13,474 bases of DNA from assembly GCA_013003465.1 (NCBI GenBank), contig JABDIZ010000190.1, forward strand, positions 1-13,474, given 5' to 3'. The DNA is from Rhodothermaceae bacterium (GTDB lineage: Bacteria; Bacteroidota; Rhodothermia; Rhodothermales; Rubricoccaceae). Below are positions 6,302 through 12,970 of this stretch, in pieces. The notes below the pieces were generated by a model. It saw only the letters and a program-made list of their open reading frames with translations, ran no database searches and had not been told where the DNA came from. Both the position numbers and the translations under genes were made by a program. Position 1 is the first letter of the stretch. Every line of letters begins with the position of its first letter.

Positions 6302-6847
6302 ATGCCTACCTGGTACGAGGTCTACGACAACCAGGACGTGCTGCTCGCCACCCGGCAGCGCGTGCGGCGTATCACACGGATCTACGGCTTTGCGGCCATT
6401 GCCGTCGCCACGCTGGCGCCGCTCGCAATGGTCCACGTGACCGGAGGGGCCTGGCTGGCGGGCACGGCGGGCGTTTCCCTCGTCGTAGCCGGAGCGTATG
6501 TCTTTAAAGCGTTGCGTGAACTACACGCTGTAGCCTGGTCTGTCAAGCTCTCCTTTCATCACATCATCGGCGATTTCGGGCGACGCCGAACGACCATCCG
6601 CTGGCGTGCCGTCGCGCGGGTAGAGTTGGACCGCGATGGGCTCGTCATCCTCGGTGCCGATGAACAGGGCGTGGCGCAAAAGCTCCGCATCGCCCACGCG
6701 TTTCCCGACTATCCGCGCCTGAGCCACCGGGTCGTCGAATACGCCGAGGCCCATGGCCGCCCGGTCTACGTGGACGGGCAACCGTGGCAGTTGCTTGACC
6801 TCCACGCGGTCTACCCGTTTCTCCGCGATAGCGTCCGCGAGTCCTGA
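6302..6847 (+). CDS. Hypothetical two-TM protein with bPH-like cytoplasmic domain
   Basis: 181 residues, not assignable to a named family. A short N-terminal segment (MPTWYEVYDNQDVLLATRQ) leads to two membrane spans (about residues 27-46 and 50-70). A C-terminal soluble domain (76-181) follows, with alternating beta-like strands: SVKLSFHHIIGDFGRRRTTI, then WRAVARVELDRDGLVIL. This arrangement resembles bacterial PH (bPH/YdbT-like) membrane proteins, where two helices precede a PH-like barrel, but the similarity is structural impression only. It starts 87 bp after the aldolase stop on the same strand; I see no clear promoter or terminator in that spacer. Its stop codon lies within the first copy of a 17-bp tandem duplication. 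GC content and codon use look like its neighbours. Confidence 0.75.
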   Translation: MPTWYEVYDNQDVLLATRQRVRRITRIYGFAAIAVATLAPLAMVHVTGGAWLAGTAGVSLVVAGAYVFKALRELHAVAWSVKLSFHHIIGDFGRRRTTIRWRAVARVELDRDGLVILGADEQGVAQKLRIAHAFPDYPRLSHRVVEYAEAHGRPVYVDGQPWQLLDLHAVYPFLRDSVRES

Positions 6848-6871
6848 AACTCAGCGAGTCCTGAAACTCAG
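6838..6871. repeat. Perfect 17-bp tandem duplication spanning convergent stop codons
   Basis: CGAGTCCTGAAACTCAG occurs twice head-to-tail (6838-6854 and 6855-6871) without a mismatch. Copy 1 supplies the TGA stop (6845-6847) of the plus-strand hypothetical gene; copy 2 supplies the minus-strand stop (TCA at 6868-6870) of the patatin gene. Each copy holds a small GAGT/ACTC dyad with a 6-nt loop, so the pair may act as a weak bidirectional terminator. Confidence 0.8.
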
Positions 6872-8109
6872 GCGAGCACTTCGTCGGCCAGAAAGGCCCC
6901 GATCTCATCCGCGCGCGCCTCGGCGTCGGCTTCGCCGATTTCCACGAGCAGCCGCAGATATTCTGGCTCGAACAGCAGCATGGACAGCCAGTCGGGGCTG
7001 CGCGTTTCGCCCGAGCCCAGGCCGCGCATCAAGAACCGGAAGGTGGGCGGCAGCTTGGGCTCGAAGTCCGACGCCAGCTTGGCCAAGTCCCGCGACGGGC
7101 GCAGCACGAGCAACCGGATCGGACGAAAGCCTGCGTGTGGGTCAGGACCCGGGTGCCCATCAGGCCACGATTCGAGGAGCCCGTTGATCCGCCGCAGCAC
7201 CTGAGCATCCTGATCCAGCAGGTCTAGGAAGATGGCGTTCATGAGCACGCCGAGGATCTGCGCAGGCGGTGGATAGGCGTCGATGGCAGGCACATCGGCC
7301 TCAGCCGCCGTGCGGCCGTAGCGCGTGGACACGGCGAGGATCTTGCGCGCGCCGAGGTGGATGGCGGGCGAGAGCGGCGCCGTCAGGCGGATCCCTCCGT
7401 CGCCATACCAGCCGTCCCCGATCTTCGGATGCGATATTGGAATCGCGGGGAAGAAAAACGGCAACGCTGCCGAGGCTAAGATGTGCTCGACACAAATGTT
7501 GGTCTGCACGGCGCGGCGGTTGGGCCGGTCCCAGGCCTCGACATCGCGCCCGGTCACCCACGTAATGGATTGCCCGGTCGAGTAGGACGTCGTGGTGAGG
7601 GCAAACGCATCGAGCCGCTCGTTACGGACGTTTTCCGCAATGCCGTTCAGGTCCTGGTCGTCGCATCCCAACTCGCGCTGGAGTAGCTGCCGGAGCGGAT
7701 TGATGTCGAGTAAGCCTTGCTCCCGGCGTGAGCCCTTCGCTCCCCCGGAGACCAACCGCCCGGCCCACTTGAGTCCTGTACGAGCCACCCCCGGCCCGCT
7801 GGTATCGAACACGTGCTCCGTCCGTAGCCGCTGCCACAACCCGCTGAGCCCATCTACGGCGCCCGGAAACGGATCCGAGCAGTTCGCGAGGAACGAGGCA
7901 TTAATGGCGCCCGCCGAGACGCCCGTGAGGATTGTGGGAGCGAACCTCGGAAAACGACGCAGTAACCCCCGCAACACACCGACCTGATAGGCCGCCCGAG
8001 CGCCACCGCCGCTCATGGCCAAGGCCAGCCCTCTCCCGATGGGACCCGGCGTGGGCGTCCGGGCGGGCTCGTCGGGGGCGAGATGGGCAACAGGTGGGGG
8101 ATCAGGCAT
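6868..8109 (-). CDS. Patatin-like phospholipase family protein
   Basis: 413 residues. The patatin domain starts near residue 27 with LALAMSGGGARAAYQVGVLRG, the glycine-rich oxyanion-hole motif. The nucleophile is Ser65 in TGVSAGAIN (G-x-S-x-G), and Asp237 in YGDGGIRLTAPLSPAI completes the Ser-Asp dyad in the family's D-G-G motif. All catalytic elements are present, so lipid acyl-hydrolase activity is expected. There is no signal peptide: the first ~25 residues are Pro/Asp-rich, suggesting a cytosolic or peripheral membrane enzyme, as in the RssA/YlbK-like branch. Residues about 275-413 form a helical C-terminal extension of unknown role, including MNAIFLDLLDQDAQVLRRIN. It is 103 bp downstream of the hybrid kinase gene on the same strand; a TATACT sits about 30 bp before the ATG (minus strand), but without a convincing -35. 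Co-transcription with the kinase is possible but unproven. Confidence 0.92.
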   Translation of the reverse strand: MPDPPPVAHLAPDEPARTPTPGPIGRGLALAMSGGGARAAYQVGVLRGLLRRFPRFAPTILTGVSAGAINASFLANCSDPFPGAVDGLSGLWQRLRTEHVFDTSGPGVARTGLKWAGRLVSGGAKGSRREQGLLDINPLRQLLQRELGCDDQDLNGIAENVRNERLDAFALTTTSYSTGQSITWVTGRDVEAWDRPNRRAVQTNICVEHILASAALPFFFPAIPISHPKIGDGWYGDGGIRLTAPLSPAIHLGARKILAVSTRYGRTAAEADVPAIDAYPPPAQILGVLMNAIFLDLLDQDAQVLRRINGLLESWPDGHPGPDPHAGFRPIRLLVLRPSRDLAKLASDFEPKLPPTFRFLMRGLGSGETRSPDWLSMLLFEPEYLRLLVEIGEADAEARADEIGAFLADEVLA

Positions 8110-8212
8110 GGCGCAGGAGACACATCGCGCGGAGTATACGCCTGCCCTTCCTGTCTGCTCTCACGCTGCGACAAAGTCAGGTATTCGTGACCCGCCCCTG
8201 GTGTGCTGCGTG

Positions 8213-10717
8213 CTAGCTGCTCGTAGGCACCCCTGCTTCGAGCGCCTCCATCAGCGTGCTGCGCGTGAACGGCTTGGAGACGTAGCGATTGAAGCCTTCC
8301 TCGAGAAAGCGCTCCCGGTCGCCAGGCAGCGCATACGCGGTCAACGCCACGGCAAAGACGGCGTCGTACCCCGGTATGGCGCGAGCCACCTTGAGGATGT
8401 CCACGCCCGTCTGCTTGCCGCCTAGGTTGATGTCAAGCACGAGGGCGTCGAAGCGCTGCTCGTTCATCGCGTTGAGGGCGGCGCGGGCATCCCCCACCGC
8501 GGAGACCTCGTACGACCGCTTGAGCAGCCGCTCCAGCAGCGTCCGGGTGTCTTCGTTGTCCTCCACGACGAGGACGGCGGGGCGGTCCGAGGCGGAGGAC
8601 GTCTCTTCAGAGGTGGGCATCTCCGGCGGGATCGGCTTCGGATCCGGATTGAGCAAATCGTTCAGCATGGGCGGGGGGGCTTGATCGGGGGTGGAAGTCG
8701 GCAGGGTCCTAGACTCCGCAGCAGCAAGGGGAGCCTCGGCGCTGAGGGTAGCAGGCTCAAGGACCGGCATTTCAGCAGGGGTCTGCGCAGAAGCAGCATC
8801 TGCGTCTCCCCTGGGCGTGGAGGACCCTGTAGGGTGGATGGTAGAGGGCAGCAACTCGGCCAAGTCCAGCCGCTCTGCCTCGGCGTCGGCGTCGACGGGC
8901 ACAACGGCAGCTTCCGCCATGCATTCGTCGTTGACCTGCGCCGAAGCAGAGCCGTCTTCGTCCAGCCGGTTGTCGGCCGAGGCGACTTCGGCCTCCGGGA
9001 GGCGAACATCGAACGAGAGTTCCTCGGGCGCCACAAACAGACTCGAGGGGTCTGGCTTGTCACGGGCGTGTAGGGGGCGAATGATCATGGCTGCTTCAGG
9101 ATGTGCTGCGGGAAGGGGATGAGGTGCATCCGCACGCCCGGGCGGAGGGGGCTCCACGTCGTCAGCGTGCTGGAAGATGCTTGGGGATGTGGACGAAGGG
9201 ACTCGGGGAAATGCAACCGTAAACGTAGTTCCACCGGGGCGCTTGCTTTCGACTGTAATGTTGCCGCCGTGAAGTTCGACGAGCCGTCGCGTGATCGAGA
9301 GCCCGAGACCAGAGCCTTCGTGGGAGCGCGCGTGGCCGCTCGACTCCTGTCGGAACTCGTCGAAGAGGTAGGGCAGAAACGAGGGCTCGATCCCGACCCC
9401 GGTATCGCGAACGGTGACGACTACGTCGGCCCCGGCACTCGCCACATCAACGCGGATGCTTCCCTCCTCGGTGAACTTGATAGCGTTGCCGATCAGGTTG
9501 GTCAGAATGCGACCAAACCCTGCGCGGTCGAGGGAGGCGTGGAGGGGGGTGTCGGCGCTGTTGCACGTCAGGGCCAAGCCTTTTCGCTTGGCCAAAGGCA
9601 TCAACAGGTGGACGACCTGTTCCGCCTCGGCTGCTACATCTACGGTCTCCAGATCGGGATCGCTGCAGTCGGCTTCGAGGCGGGCCAGTTCGAGCACGGA
9701 GTTCAGCGTGTCGAGTAACCGTCGGCCGCTTTGCTCAATGAGCCCGACGAACTCACGATGCTCGCCTTCGATCTCTTCGTGGAGGAGATCGGCATAGCCC
9801 AGGATGCTGGTCAGCGGGGTCCGAATCTCATGGCTCATGTTGGCGAGGAAGGCACTCTTGAGGCGCGCCATTTCCTCCGCCTCCTCGCGCGCGTCGATGA
9901 GCGCTTGTTCGAACTGCTGGCGCTCAGTCACGTCCTCCATCGTCCCTTCGTAGTACAGCACGGTGCCCGCGGCATCGTAGACGACGCGGGCATTCTCACA
10001 GGTGTACTTCGTACGGCCCTGGCTATCCGTCCAGCATGCGATGTGATTCCGAACGGCTCCCTCGCGGCGGAGCTGTTCGACAAAGGCCTCCCGCGGATAG
10101 CCCAGGTCCACTCGCACGTCCAGGTTGTGCACGTCCTCTACCGTTTCGAATCCGAGGACCGTCGCCAGGGCAGGATTCGCGTAGAGGATGCGGCCGTCGG
10201 GTGTGCTCTGGTAGAGCCCGACGGGCAGGTGCTCGGCAATGGCCTGAATGGCATTCAATCCGGGGGCGACTGGTGGGGCCCACGCTCCATCACCCCGATG
10301 GGCTTCCTTCTGCGGTACGTCAACCGGTGGAGCCGCGGCCGATAGAGAATCATGAGAAGCCTCGGCCGCCGTCCGAGCTAGCCGTAGCGCTCGCGCCACT
10401 GCTGCACCGAGCAGCCCCACGTCCTGCGCCGCGACGATGATGGCGACCTCGTCGTGGGCGCTCGCCTCCGGCTCGTCTGTCACGAGGACGATGGGCGCGT
10501 CGAGCTTCGCGTCCCGAACCCGTTCCACGACGTCAGCCATCGCTACGGCCGTTCCATCAGTCAGCACGACATCCACTTCGTCTCTCAACGCGTCTGTGAG
10601 TTCGTCTGCCGAGGAAGCCCTCGTTCCCACTAGATCGTATCCACCTCGCTCGAGTGCATGCACCCACAGCGTGGGGGCAGCGTCCGTGACGAAAACGGGG
10701 CGAAGCGGGGTGGTCAT
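8213..10717 (-). CDS. Hybrid sensor histidine kinase (pseudo-receiver, PAS, HisKA, HATPase_c, receiver)
   Basis: 834 residues from the ATG at 10717 (MTTPLRPVFVTDAAPTLW); the frame extends 38 codons further up, but that segment is not domain-like. Domains: residues 1-120, a receiver-like fold with DVVLTDG around Asp54 but lacking the paired acidic residues (TDAAP) and the conserved Lys; 150-270, a PAS domain (LPVGLYQSTPDGRILYANPA, ending EGTMEDVTERQQ); 285-350, HisKA with phospho-His296 in MSHEIRTPL; 395-505, HATPase_c with N-box Asn411, DTGVGI and GSGLGLSITRRL; about 507-711, a low-complexity Pro/Ala/Glu linker; 712-834, a full receiver with E719/D720, phospho-acceptor Asp762, Thr793 and Lys815. 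No membrane span is visible, so it is a cytosolic sensor; the ligand is unknown. With no HPt domain, it needs a partner phosphotransfer protein or acts intramolecularly. Confidence 0.95.
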   Translation of the reverse strand: MTTPLRPVFVTDAAPTLWVHALERGGYDLVGTRASSADELTDALRDEVDVVLTDGTAVAMADVVERVRDAKLDAPIVLVTDEPEASAHDEVAIIVAAQDVGLLGAAVARALRLARTAAEASHDSLSAAAPPVDVPQKEAHRGDGAWAPPVAPGLNAIQAIAEHLPVGLYQSTPDGRILYANPALATVLGFETVEDVHNLDVRVDLGYPREAFVEQLRREGAVRNHIACWTDSQGRTKYTCENARVVYDAAGTVLYYEGTMEDVTERQQFEQALIDAREEAEEMARLKSAFLANMSHEIRTPLTSILGYADLLHEEIEGEHREFVGLIEQSGRRLLDTLNSVLELARLEADCSDPDLETVDVAAEAEQVVHLLMPLAKRKGLALTCNSADTPLHASLDRAGFGRILTNLIGNAIKFTEEGSIRVDVASAGADVVVTVRDTGVGIEPSFLPYLFDEFRQESSGHARSHEGSGLGLSITRRLVELHGGNITVESKRPGGTTFTVAFPRVPSSTSPSIFQHADDVEPPPPGRADAPHPLPAAHPEAAMIIRPLHARDKPDPSSLFVAPEELSFDVRLPEAEVASADNRLDEDGSASAQVNDECMAEAAVVPVDADAEAERLDLAELLPSTIHPTGSSTPRGDADAASAQTPAEMPVLEPATLSAEAPLAAAESRTLPTSTPDQAPPPMLNDLLNPDPKPIPPEMPTSEETSSASDRPAVLVVEDNEDTRTLLERLLKRSYEVSAVGDARAALNAMNEQRFDALVLDINLGGKQTGVDILKVARAIPGYDAVFAVALTAYALPGDRERFLEEGFNRYVSKPFTRSTLMEALEAGVPTSS

Positions 10718-10871
10718 GGAGCGGGACGGGGGCTGAGGAGAACGAGTACAAGCGTCCACGCGCGAGTGCACAAAAGCGGTGCCAGCCTCAGAAACGCGCT
10801 CCATTGCACGGCTTGGCCGCGATTCGGGCACGGATCTTCCCGGTACACCCCAAATCCGTAACCCTGCCTTA

Positions 10872-10929
10872 CCAAGTCAAATTTGCGTTTATTTAACTTT
10901 TTATACACTCTTTCATATGTTGTGATGTT
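10872..10929. promoter_or_regulatory. AT-rich divergent promoter island
   Basis: This ~58-bp stretch is far more AT-rich than anything around it. On the plus strand TTTG (10882-10885) precedes TATACA (10902-10907), with a spacer of about 16 bp, shorter than the Bacteroidota optimum. On the minus strand CAAATTTG, covering 10879-10886, is 7/8 to TAnnTTTG. It most likely holds the promoters of the kinase (minus) and DprA-like (plus) genes. Exact start sites are uncertain. The rest of 10718-11016 shows nothing I can name. Confidence 0.5.
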
Positions 10930-11016
10930 ATGCACTATTCCCTCCCGAAAACCCTGCCCGCGGTGCAGTCCACCGGCCCATCGCTACTTTGCTTCTTCCC
11001 GCTGAACACTGTCGCT

Positions 11017-11931
11017 ATGGATGCCGCTTTCGCGCTCGCGCTGCTCCGCCTGGATGGGGTGGGACGGGTGACGGCGCATCGCCTGCTCGATCACTTTCCG
11101 GAGGCCGAGACCCTCCGGGCTTGTCCACGGGAGCAGGTTCTGCTGCGCATCAAAGGCGCCCCACGTGCCGATAAGATTGTCGCCCGCCTCTTCGACGAGG
11201 CCACGCTGGACGCGCATCTCGTTGCGACTCGCGAGGAGATTGCCACCCTTGCGGAGCGGCGCATCGCCGTACTTACGCCGGGTCATCCACACTGGCCCGA
11301 CGGCCTCGCAGCACTCCCTCGCAGCGAGCGCCCGGTCGTGCTCTATGCCTTCGGCTCGGCCGAGGTCCTGGCGACCGAGCCCGTCGCGTTGTTCGGCCAA
11401 ACGCCGCTTCCTACCACCCCCTTTGAGACGGCGCAAACGCTCGCTCGGCGCCTGATTGCCGAAGGGATCCCGCTCGCCTGCGGGGCACGTTCCGGCTTCG
11501 ATGTGGTGCTGCACAAACTGGCCACGGCGGCGGCCCATCCCTGCGTACTGGTGGCCCGAACAGGCCTCGCGCAGATCGACGCTCCGGCCCGGCCCAGCGT
11601 GGCGGCGGTAGTCAAAGCCGGAGGTGTACTCGTCTCGCCCTTCCGCGTCCGCCACGGCCCATTCGACCACGATGATACCGAGCGGGCTCTCGTGCAGGCG
11701 GCCCTCGCCGGTCCGTGCGCCTTTTTCGCGCCGCGCACCGAGACACCCGAAGCGCGTGCGCTGGCCTGGGCGCTGGAACAGGATCGCCCCGTGTTCGGCC
11801 TGGCCGATGAGGAGATCGGAGACAAACCGGAGGCCGACACGGCGCTCACACTGCCGGATCGGGTCCATCGCCTGAACCGACCCGTGGATCTCGACTGGGT
11901 GGTCGCGGCGTCCCGTGGCACGGAAGCCTGA
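11017..11931 (+). CDS. Divergent DprA/Smf-like protein (HhH plus SLOG-type Rossmann domain)
   Basis: 304 residues from the ATG at 11017; an upstream ATG at 10930 would add 29 residues (HYSLPKTLPAVQS...) with no domain character and is the alternative start. The N-terminus (residues 5-60) has a helix-hairpin-helix pattern, RLDGVGRVTAHRLLDHFP, as in DprA. Residues 86-111 match the DprA lead-in 'Y-P-x-L-x-x-L-x-D-x-P-x-V-L-Y' as GHPHWPDGLAALPRSERPVV. The Rossmann part (about 120-265) is recognisable but altered: the VAIVGSR motif is VALFGQT, SGLARGID is CGARSGFD, and the canonical FP-x-RNR segment is replaced by PFDHDDTERALVQAAL. DprA loads RecA on incoming single-stranded DNA in transformation; the altered motifs make that role doubtful here. 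No C-terminal winged helix is seen. It starts after the AT-rich island and is followed 29 bp later by a metalloenzyme gene. Confidence 0.8.
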   Translation: MDAAFALALLRLDGVGRVTAHRLLDHFPEAETLRACPREQVLLRIKGAPRADKIVARLFDEATLDAHLVATREEIATLAERRIAVLTPGHPHWPDGLAALPRSERPVVLYAFGSAEVLATEPVALFGQTPLPTTPFETAQTLARRLIAEGIPLACGARSGFDVVLHKLATAAAHPCVLVARTGLAQIDAPARPSVAAVVKAGGVLVSPFRVRHGPFDHDDTERALVQAALAGPCAFFAPRTETPEARALAWALEQDRPVFGLADEEIGDKPEADTALTLPDRVHRLNRPVDLDWVVAASRGTEA

Positions 11932-11960
11932 CGCGTGCGTAGGCTAGGGCGCTCTTCCCG

Positions 11961-12914
11961 ATGCTGCCCTCCACTCTCATTCGACCGTCCTCCGTCCTTT
12001 TCGTCTTTCTCGATGGCGTGGGCCTCGGCGAGGCTGACCGGGCCATAAATCCGCTCGCCGCGCACCCGCTTCCGGCCTTCGAGCACCTGGCTGGTGGGGC
12101 CCCATGGACGGCTGAAACGCCGCTCGTCTCAGCAGCCGATCACGTGGTCCGACCCATCGATGCCACCCTCGGCGTGGAGGGACTGCCACAGAGCGGCACC
12201 GGGCAGGCGACACTATTCTCCGGCGTCAATTGCGCCGCGCTGGCCGGGCGCCACTACGGCCCGTATCCGCACTCGACCTCCAAACCCATTCTTCGCGAGC
12301 AGAGCATTTTCGCGCGCCTGCTCGGCGCCGGGCATGAGACCGAGCACCTGGCCTTCGCCAACGCCTACCCGGAGCGCTTCTTCGTCCACGCGTGGGAGCG
12401 AAAGCGGTGGACGGTGACGACCTACGCATGCCGTAAGGCGGGCATTCGCCTCCGCACGACCGAGGAGCTACGCCAGGGCGACGCGCTCGCCGCGGGCATC
12501 ACCAATGCACTCTGGCGCACCCACCTCGACCCCTCCATGCCGGAGGTCCACGAAGAGGAGGGGGCCCGCCGCCTCGCTCGGTTCGCGGAGCATCACCCGT
12601 TCACACTCTTCGAGTATTACCTGACGGACAAGGCGGGCCATGCTCAGGACGCCGCGCAGGCAGAGAGCATCCTCCGCACGCTCGACCGCTTCTTCGGCGC
12701 CCTCCTCGACCTGTTGGATTTCAAGCGCACCCTGCTCGTGGTTTCCAGCGACCACGGCAACCTCGAAGACCTGAGTATCAAGACGCACACACGCCATCCG
12801 GTCCCGCTCATCGCACATGGCGTCGGCGCCTCGGCGCTCGCCGAGGCCACGAGCCTGACCGACGTGACGCCTGCGCTCGTCCCGCTCCTCGGTCCAACGA
12901 AAACGGGCGCGTGA
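11961..12914 (+). CDS. Alkaline-phosphatase-superfamily metalloenzyme (phosphopentomutase/iPGM-like)
   Basis: 317 residues. Metal-ligand and catalytic motifs of the superfamily are seen in order: VFLDGVGLG with Asp18; SGTGQATLFSGVN (78-90) with the likely nucleophile Ser78 (or Thr80), equivalent in position to the catalytic residue of phosphopentomutase and iPGM; EYYLTDKAGHAQD with the D-x-x-x-H pair; VVSSDHGNLED with the Asp-His pair; and HTRHPVPLIAHG with the final His. These are the two-metal phosphotransferase/phosphatase ligands of the PF01676 metalloenzyme family. It is much shorter than iPGM (~510 residues) and lacks its inserted phosphotransferase domain, and it is also shorter than DeoB (~390-400). 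The reaction is therefore unassigned: a phosphatase or a mutase. It follows the DprA-like gene by 29 bp with no signal peptide, so it is probably cytosolic and co-transcribed. A strong hairpin overlaps its stop. Confidence 0.88.
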   Translation: MLPSTLIRPSSVLFVFLDGVGLGEADRAINPLAAHPLPAFEHLAGGAPWTAETPLVSAADHVVRPIDATLGVEGLPQSGTGQATLFSGVNCAALAGRHYGPYPHSTSKPILREQSIFARLLGAGHETEHLAFANAYPERFFVHAWERKRWTVTTYACRKAGIRLRTTEELRQGDALAAGITNALWRTHLDPSMPEVHEEEGARRLARFAEHHPFTLFEYYLTDKAGHAQDAAQAESILRTLDRFFGALLDLLDFKRTLLVVSSDHGNLEDLSIKTHTRHPVPLIAHGVGASALAEATSLTDVTPALVPLLGPTKTGA

Positions 12915-12936
12915 GCTGATGCCCACACGCCCGTTT
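12901..12936. terminator. Bidirectional terminator hairpin between convergent genes
   Basis: Arms AAACGGGCG (12901-12909) and CGCCCGTTT (12928-12936) are perfect, extended inward by GTG/CAC after one C/A mismatch, with a 10-nt loop. TTTCTTTC follows on the plus strand, and the minus strand reads into CGTTTTCGTT. The hairpin overlaps the metalloenzyme stop codon (12912-12914) and lies 34 bp past the S46 peptidase stop, so it can serve both genes. Confidence 0.8.
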
Positions 12937-12970
12937 CTTTCAGACGGAGCAAACCGCCAGCCAGGGAGAA

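Noticed and set aside
8110..8212. Promoter (TATACT on the minus strand) or terminator between the kinase and patatin genes
   Set aside because: No matching -35/-33 element lies at the right distance, and the only dyad (GTCA/TGAC) is 4 bp; too weak to list as a feature.
10984..11868. A 294-codon minus-strand frame opposite the DprA-like gene
   Set aside because: It is antisense to a gene with recognisable DprA order and has no domain of its own.
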